From: Streptomyces tendae
GTDB taxonomy: Bacteria > Actinomycetota > Actinomycetes > Streptomycetales > Streptomycetaceae
DNA: 64,000 nucleotides
Direction: 5' to 3'
Assembly (NCBI RefSeq): GCF_014650435.1
Contig: NZ_BMUY01000005.1
Location: 1 to 64,000, forward strand
Under the pieces are notes generated by a model that did no database searches, was not told the DNA's origin, and was given only the letters and a program-made list of their open reading frames with translations. This document shows positions 57,101 to 64,000 of this stretch, piece by piece. The number at the start of each line of letters is the position of its first letter. The stretch's first letter is position 1. The position numbers and the translations under genes are program-made.

Positions 57101-57600
57101 GTGTTGCCGGTGATGTCGACGCGGACGTAACGGGCCTCGGAGGGGGAGTCGAGGTCGATGGCGACGGTGCCGGCCTGTGCCGGGCCGAACGCCCGGCCGT
57201 CCGAGGCGTCGAGGCTGTGGAAGGTGGAGCCGTCGGTGCTGCCCCGCAGGGACAGGGTCTGGGTCCGGCTCTCCCAGCCGGCCGGCAGCTTGAGCACCAC
57301 CCGGTCGACGTCGCGGGCGGTGCCGAGGTCGACCTGCAGCCACTGCGGGAAGGAACCGGCAGGCCCCTCCCAGTAGGTGGCCTGCTGTCCGTCGGTGGCG
57401 TTGCCGGCCGGGTAGGCGCCGTGCGAGCCGCCTGCCTTGGCGGGTCGGCCGAGGGCCAGATTGACGTCGGCGGCGGCCGTCACCGGCGCCGTCGCCGCCT
57501 GCGCGGTGGCGGCGAGGGGCAGTGGCAGCAGCCCGACCGTCATCAGCCCGGCGACGGCGGCGCCCGTGAGCGTCCGTCGGCCGAGAGATCTCCGTCTCAT
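54115..57600 (-). CDS. Secreted GH87-type alpha-1,3-glucanase (mycodextranase) with two discoidin, two CARDB and a CBM6-like domain
   Basis: 1161 residues. Signal peptide (1-35); discoidin/F5-8C domains at about 45-180 and 193-330; CARDB repeats at about 335-460 and 475-585; and a CBM6/35-like domain at about 600-740 (EYEAEDGRYDG). The right-handed beta-helix runs from about 755 to the end. Asp945 (YADGINFS) and Asp968-Asp969 (TTGDDSLAVW) reproduce the three-Asp spacing (23, 1) I recall for GH87 catalytic residues. It would hydrolyse fungal or dental alpha-1,3-glucan. Residues 340-369 and 370-399 are identical (90-bp duplication). GAGGA precedes the ATG by four bases. Confidence 0.85.
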   Translation of the reverse strand: MRRRSLGRRTLTGAAVAGLMTVGLLPLPLAATAQAATAPVTAAADVNLALGRPAKAGGSHGAYPAGNATDGQQATYWEGPAGSFPQWLQVDLGTARDVDRVVLKLPAGWESRTQTLSLRGSTDGSTFHSLDASDGRAFGPAQAGTVAIDLDSPSEARYVRVDITGNTGWNAAQLAELEVYGDGVDTGPPPTGTNLARNKPAEATSTTQNYVAANATDDSTSTYWEAAGNPADLTVKLGADADVSGVVVKLNPDPVWSARTQSIQVLGRAQGESGFTSLRERADYAFSPGQDNAVTIPVSGRVSDVRLRFFSNTGASGGQVAEFQVLGTAAPAPDLTVTGLDWSPAAPNERDEVTVNATVRNAGTAPSAALDWSPAAPNERDEVTVNATVRNAGTAPSAATTTEVTVEGTTAGSAAVPALDPGESTEVAVSTGTHAAGSYAVAAVADPKDTVAELDDTNNSRSATDRLVVDRAPGPDLEVRSITTNPANPAVGAEVSFTVAVHNRGTSAVEAGTVTRVQAGSTTLDGTTGQVAAGATVNVPVSGTWKATSGGVTLTATADATARVAETNENNNVLAKSLVVGRGAAVPYTEYEAEDGRYDGTLLSTDAKRTFGHTNFGTESSGRESVRLDSTGEYVEFTSTTPTNSIVVRNSIPDAPGGGGAEATISLYADGEFVQKLNLSSKHSWLYGSTDDPEGLTNRPGGDARRLFDESHALLDRTFPQGTEFRLQRDLGDSAAYYVIDLIDLEQVAPAKTKPAECTSITEYGAVPGDGLDDTDAIQRAVTDDQNGRIDCVWIPAGQWRQEQKILTDDPLNRGQYNQVGISNVTVRGAGMWHSQLYTLTPPQEAGGINHPHEGNFGFDIDGNTQISDIAIFGSGTIRGGDGNAEGGVGLNGRFGKDTKISNVWIEHANVGVWVGRDYSNIPELWGPADGLEFTGMRIRDTYADGINFSNGTRNSTVYNSSFRTTGDDSLAVWANKYVKDPSVDIGHDNHFRNNTIQLPWRANGIAVYGGYGNTIENNVVSDTMNYPGIMLATDHDPLPFSGQTLIAGNALHRTGGAFWGEAQEFGAITLFAQGQDIPGVTIRDTEILDSTYDGIQFKTGGGAMPDVKIQNVRIDKSNNGSGILAMGGARGSATLTDVTITNSAEEDIRIEPGSQFKINQ
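56404..56583. repeat. Perfect in-frame 90-bp tandem duplication inside the GH87 gene
   Basis: Copies 56404-56493 and 56494-56583 are identical base for base. Each encodes 30 residues (begins ALDWSPAAPN, ends NAGTAPSA) covering part of the first CARDB domain. The frame is kept. Confidence 0.95.
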
Positions 57601-57919
57601 GGGGTCCTCTTGTTCCGTGGGGAGTCGGGGAGGGCGCGGAGGTCCGGCAGTTGGGGGGAAGCACCGACTCTGCGCGCCAATTGAGCAGGACAGTCGATTC
57701 TTTGCGGAAAGTGCGTCATCAGGTTTCTAGCGCGTCACCGGTTTGTCAACGGTCGCGGTTGAGGCGGGAATTGGCGCGTAAACGACTTACACCACTTGCG
57801 AAGCGCTTGCGTAGCACTTGAACAGGCAACGAAGAGACAAGGGATGCCAGAAGGATTGCTCCGGGCTCGCAAGTCGCGCAAGTCGCGTACGAGGAGCAGC
57901 AACGGACGGGGCAAGCAGA
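57601..57919. other. Regulatory spacer between the GH87 and argG genes
   Basis: No gene. It carries the GH87 promoter and a LacI-like element (next entry). AAGTCGCG occurs twice at 57870-57890. The stretch ends at the argG terminator. Confidence 0.5.
57796..57811. promoter_or_regulatory. LacI-family-like operator TTGCGAAGCGCTTGCG
   Basis: Dyad around the perfect AAGCGCTT centre, similar to LacI/GalR-type sites that control secreted glycosidases in Streptomyces. It lies about 195 bp upstream of the GH87 start. Confidence 0.4.
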
Positions 57920-57957
57920 AGGGCCGGCTCGACGCCCTCAGGCGTCGAGCCGGCCCT
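57920..57957 (-). terminator. argG terminator hairpin
   Basis: Perfect 17-bp stem (57920-57936 with 57941-57957) and a CTCA tetraloop, 38 bp after the argG stop on the minus strand. Confidence 0.9.
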
Positions 57958-57995
57958 CGCCGGTGCGGGGTCCCCGGGTCGCGGGGACGGCCGGA

Positions 57996-60948
<2,953 letters not shown>

Positions 60949-61012
60949 GGGGTCCCTCCTGATCGCCGGTGCGTTGTCCCCGCGGGGCGCGTGAAGCGGT
61001 GCGCGGCGGCCG

Positions 61013-62281
61013 TCATCGTCCCGCCGCTCCCGACGTACCGGCCTCGACGGCGGCGGCCCACGCCCGAAGCCCCTCGTCCACGCCCGCCTCGTCGATCACC
61101 AGGGCCGGGATCATCCGGACCACCTGGTTCCAGGCCCCGCACAGCAGCAGGAGCAATCCCTCGTCGACGGCGGCCCGCTGCACCCGGGCGGCGGTCTCGG
61201 GGTCCGGCTCGCCGTCCCCGGTGACGAACTCGCTGGCCAGCATCAGCCCCATGCCCCGTACGTCGCCGATGGCCGGGGTCCGGGACGCCACCGCCTCCAG
61301 GCCCCGGCGGAGCCGGGCGCCCATCGTCTCGGCGTTCTCGACGAGCTTCTCGTCGCGTACGACGTCCAGCGTGGCACAGGCCGCCGCGCACGCCACCGCG
61401 TTGGCGCCGTACGTCCCACCCTGCGAGCCCGCCCACGCCTTGCGCATCAGCTCCTCCGGGGCGGCGATGCCGGACAGCGGGAAGCCGCTGGCCAGGCCCT
61501 TGGCGGTGACGAGGATGTCGGGGGTGACGCCGAAGTGCTCGTGGCCCCAGAACCGGCCGGTGCGGCCCACACCGGTCTGCACCTCGTCGAGGATCAGCAG
61601 GAAGCCGTGCCGGTCGGCGCGCTCGCGCAGGCCCTGGACGAAGGCGCGGTTCGCGGGGACGTAGCCGCCCTCGCCGAGGACCGGTTCGACGATCACGGCG
61701 GCGGTGTCGGCGGGCGCGGAGATCGTCTGGAGGGTGTAGTCGAGCTCCTTGAGGGCGAAGCGGGTGGCGGTCTCCTCGTCCCAGCCGTAGCGGAAGGCCG
61801 TCGGGAAGGGAGTGACGACGACGCCGCTCATCAGCGGTGAGAACCCGGAGCGGAAACGGGTGCCGGAGGTGGTCATGGAGGCGGCGGCGACCGTGCGGCC
61901 GTGGAAGCCGCCGTGGCAGACCAGCACGTTGGGCCGTCCGGTGGCCTGCCGGGCCAGGCGCAGCGCGGCCTCGACCGCCTCGCTGCCGGAGTTGGTGAAG
62001 AACAGGCTGTCCAGGTCCTGGGGCAGCACCTCGCCGAGCTTGTCGACCAGGCGCCGCAGCGGCGGGTGCATCACGGTCGTGTACTGGCCGTGGACCAGGG
62101 TGGCGACCTGCTCCTGGGCGGCGGCCACGACCCTGGGGTGGCAGTGGCCGGTGCTGGTGACGCCGATACCGGCGGTGAAGTCCAGATAGCGGCGGCCGTC
62201 CTCGCCGTCGAGGTGGACGCCCTCGCCCCGGACCGCCACCACGGGGGTGGCCTGGCGAAGGTGCGGCGACAGTGCGGTCAT
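61013..62281 (-). CDS. gabT: 4-aminobutyrate aminotransferase (class III)
   Basis: 422 residues. PLP-binding Lys in LVTAKGLASGFPLSG; LFFTNSGSEAVEAALRLAR, CHGGFHGRTVAA and LILDEVQTGVGRTGRFW are class III landmarks. ATG 62281 has GGGAGA upstream; frames continuing to 62638 cross the divergent promoter and are ignored. First gene of a gabT-gabD transcript (64 bp gap), under likely control of the divergent PucR protein. Confidence 0.9.
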   Translation of the reverse strand: MTALSPHLRQATPVVAVRGEGVHLDGEDGRRYLDFTAGIGVTSTGHCHPRVVAAAQEQVATLVHGQYTTVMHPPLRRLVDKLGEVLPQDLDSLFFTNSGSEAVEAALRLARQATGRPNVLVCHGGFHGRTVAAASMTTSGTRFRSGFSPLMSGVVVTPFPTAFRYGWDEETATRFALKELDYTLQTISAPADTAAVIVEPVLGEGGYVPANRAFVQGLRERADRHGFLLILDEVQTGVGRTGRFWGHEHFGVTPDILVTAKGLASGFPLSGIAAPEELMRKAWAGSQGGTYGANAVACAAACATLDVVRDEKLVENAETMGARLRRGLEAVASRTPAIGDVRGMGLMLASEFVTGDGEPDPETAARVQRAAVDEGLLLLLCGAWNQVVRMIPALVIDEAGVDEGLRAWAAAVEAGTSGAAGR

Positions 62282-62432
62282 GCTCGTCTCCCGGCCTGTT
62301 CGTCGGTCTCCTGCGGTCCTGCCAGCCTTCCCGCCCCGGCGGGCGCGGCAACGCGTGATCTGTCCGGCCGGGGCAGCGTGTCCGGACGATGTGTCAGGCG
62401 TTCGGCGTAACCTGGGTGCACAGGGAGGCAGC

Positions 62433-64000
62433 GTGAGCGAGCACCGGCAGCCGGGCCCGTCGGACCGGCCGCCCACCGTGGCCGACGTGCTGGCCCTGCC
62501 GGTCCTGGCCGGGGGCGAACCGCGGGTGGTGACCGGTGAGGAGCACCTCGATCGCCCGGTCCGCTGGGTCCACGTCACCGAGCTGACGGACCCCGCTTCC
62601 TTCCTCAAGGGCGGCGAACTCGTCCTCACCACCGGCATGCCCCTGCCCGACGACCCCGCCGGTGTCCGCCGCTACGTCGACGAACTCGCGGCCGTCGGTG
62701 CCGCCGCCCTCGTCATCGAGCTGGTACGCCGCTATCACCGGCCGCCCGAGGCTCTGGTCCGGGCCTGCCGTGCGCGCGGGCTGCCGCTCGTCACGCTCGC
62801 CAGGGACGTCAACTTCCTGGAGGTCACCCAGGTCGTGCACACCCTGATCGTCGGCCACCAGGCGGACGCGATCCGCCGGACCCAGCGCGTCCACGAGGCG
62901 TTCACCGCGCTCACCCTGCGCGGTGCGGGGCCCGAGGAGGTGCTGCGCGCCGCGGCGGAGATGAGCGGCCGTACGGTCGTGCTGGAGAACCTGGTCCACC
63001 TGGCGCTGGTCTGCGAGCCGCCCGGGGCCCCGGTCCGGGACGCGCTCGCGGACTGGGAACGGCGCTCACGCACCACGCCGGCCACCGACCGCGCCGGGGT
63101 GTCCGGCCCCGAGGGCTGGCTCACGGCCCCGGTGGAGTACCGGGGCGAGCGGTGGGGCCGGGTGGTCATGCTCCCCGGCGCGCTCGCCGGCCGGACCTTC
63201 GGACCGCAGGACGCCACGGTGCTGGAGCGGACCGCGATGGCGCTCACCATCGCCCGTCTCACCCACGCCACGCCCTGGGAGCGCACCGCCCACCGCAACG
63301 CCCTGCGCGACCTGGTCGAGCGGCGGCACCGCTCCCCCGCGGACGCGCGGGCCCGGGTCTCGGCCCTGGGGCTGCCGACGGAGCACGCCCGGTTCGTCTC
63401 CGTCCTCGCCGACCTGCCGCCCGGACCGGACACCGGGGCGGTCGAGACCCGGCTCTGCGAGGAGCTGACCGCGACGGGGGCGCGGGCCCTCGTCGGGCTC
63501 CTCTCCTCCACCCGCCTGGGCGTACTGCTGGCGCTGCGCCCGTCCCGGCCGTGGCGCGAGGCGGTCGAGCAGGTGAGCCGCACCGCCCTGGCCGCGGTCC
63601 CGGGCGCGACGGTGAGCGCGGGCGCGCCGGCCGAGGACCTCGCCGACGCGGCGCGCTCGTTCCGCGAGGCGGCCCGAGTGGCCGAGGCCACCGAACCCGG
63701 GCGTCCCCTCCCGGCCGGCCGTTCCTTCCACGAGCGGTCCGACATCGGGCTGCGTCGCCTGCTGTACGCGCTGCGCGACGACCTCCGCGTCCAGGAGTAC
63801 GCGGAACGGCGGTTGGGCCCGCTGCTCGACCACGACGCCCGGCACGGCACCGACCTCGTGGCGACCCTGCGCGGCTATCTGGAAGCCGCGGGCAACAAGA
63901 CGGTGGCCGCCCGTTCGGCCGGTCTGTCCCGGGAGACGGTCTACCAACGGCTGCGTACCATCGAGCGGCTGCTCGGCAGTGACCTCGAGTCCGGCGAGCA
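62433..64000 (+). CDS. PucR-family transcriptional regulator (3' end beyond window)
   Basis: 522 codons are visible. The N-terminal PucR effector domain spans about residues 15-130 (TVADVLALPVLAGGEPRVV, ELVLTTGMPLP). A GGDEF-like middle region follows, and the C-terminal PucR helix-turn-helix (GYLEAAGNKTVAARSAGLSR, ETVYQRLRTIERLLG) is nearly complete, so only a few residues are lost. GTG 62433 follows GGGAGG. PucR proteins activate purine, GABA or amino-acid catabolism; divergence from gabT-gabD points to GABA sensing. Confidence 0.9.
   Translation, partial: MSEHRQPGPSDRPPTVADVLALPVLAGGEPRVVTGEEHLDRPVRWVHVTELTDPASFLKGGELVLTTGMPLPDDPAGVRRYVDELAAVGAAALVIELVRRYHRPPEALVRACRARGLPLVTLARDVNFLEVTQVVHTLIVGHQADAIRRTQRVHEAFTALTLRGAGPEEVLRAAAEMSGRTVVLENLVHLALVCEPPGAPVRDALADWERRSRTTPATDRAGVSGPEGWLTAPVEYRGERWGRVVMLPGALAGRTFGPQDATVLERTAMALTIARLTHATPWERTAHRNALRDLVERRHRSPADARARVSALGLPTEHARFVSVLADLPPGPDTGAVETRLCEELTATGARALVGLLSSTRLGVLLALRPSRPWREAVEQVSRTALAAVPGATVSAGAPAEDLADAARSFREAARVAEATEPGRPLPAGRSFHERSDIGLRRLLYALRDDLRVQEYAERRLGPLLDHDARHGTDLVATLRGYLEAAGNKTVAARSAGLSRETVYQRLRTIERLLGSDLESGE

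Noticed and set aside
54442..57684. 1080-codon plus-strand frame opposite the GH87 gene
   Set aside because: Shadow frame rich in Gly/Val/Arg; the opposite strand encodes recognisable discoidin, CARDB and beta-helix domains.

Overview
This 64 kb window is chromosomal DNA from a high-GC actinomycete, almost certainly a Streptomyces. The evidence is the strong G/C third-position bias, frequent GTG and TTG starts behind GGAGG-type ribosome sites, a Spo0M-type protein, a PAS-GAF-SpoIIE phosphatase, secreted polysaccharide hydrolases, and many MarR, PadR, GntR and PucR regulators. I found no tRNA, rRNA, CRISPR array, insertion sequence or prophage gene. The mixture of a few core genes (argG, gap, uppP, rsgA) with carbohydrate-scavenging clusters resembles a chromosome-arm or arm-proximal region.

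Layout. 0-13 kb: the end of a MarR gene, two overlapping CBS-domain membrane proteins, a Spo0M-like gene and a small GlsB/YeaQ membrane gene that share a TCTAC-N6-GTAGA inverted repeat, an RsgA GTPase, a methyltransferase, a class-A-type serine hydrolase, the dhaKLM dihydroxyacetone phosphotransferase operon, and a GH75 chitosanase divergent from a fibronectin-III lipoprotein with a DasR-like palindrome between them. 13-30 kb: a wall-surface protein, PadR, a FadH-type FMN/FAD reductase under a 38-bp perfect palindrome, a SpoIIE phosphatase, a PrmC-like methyltransferase, a MarR-SuoX-like-flavin reductase group, a CE7 acetyl esterase followed by a GntR/UTRA regulator with a DasR-like site, and small methyltransferase/PadR/MerR genes. 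30-40 kb: a short Rho paralogue, a DD-carboxypeptidase, glutaminase, a fatty acid desaturase, UppP, a crcB-DUF190-crcB fluoride operon, small regulators, SseB and a long-form GAPDH.

39.6-51.7 kb is the most coherent system: a sialic acid scavenging regulon. A minus-strand operon encodes a CE7 esterase, a secreted sialidase, an N-acetylneuraminate-lyase-type aldolase, a ROK kinase and a ManNAc-6-phosphate epimerase. A FadR-type GntR regulator follows, and then a plus-strand Dpp/Opp-type ABC transporter whose second permease is fused to an ATPase. The same 17-bp palindromic word, CAGACATCAGACGTCTG, occurs once upstream of the catabolic operon and once between the regulator and the transporter, in opposite orientations.

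51.7-64 kb: a membrane-anchored phospholipase-C-like protein, a GH87 alpha-1,3-glucanase with a perfect in-frame 90-bp tandem duplication, argG with an apparently leaderless promoter embedded in ARG-box-like repeats, and a gabD-gabT pair divergent from a PucR regulator that runs off the window end.

The strongest candidates for new biology are the Rho paralogue whose primary RNA-binding aromatic residues are replaced, the sialic acid regulon with its operator pair, the perfect palindrome in front of the FadH-like gene, and the repeat shared by the Spo0M and YeaQ genes. All functional statements are family-level inferences from reading the sequence; no database search was run.
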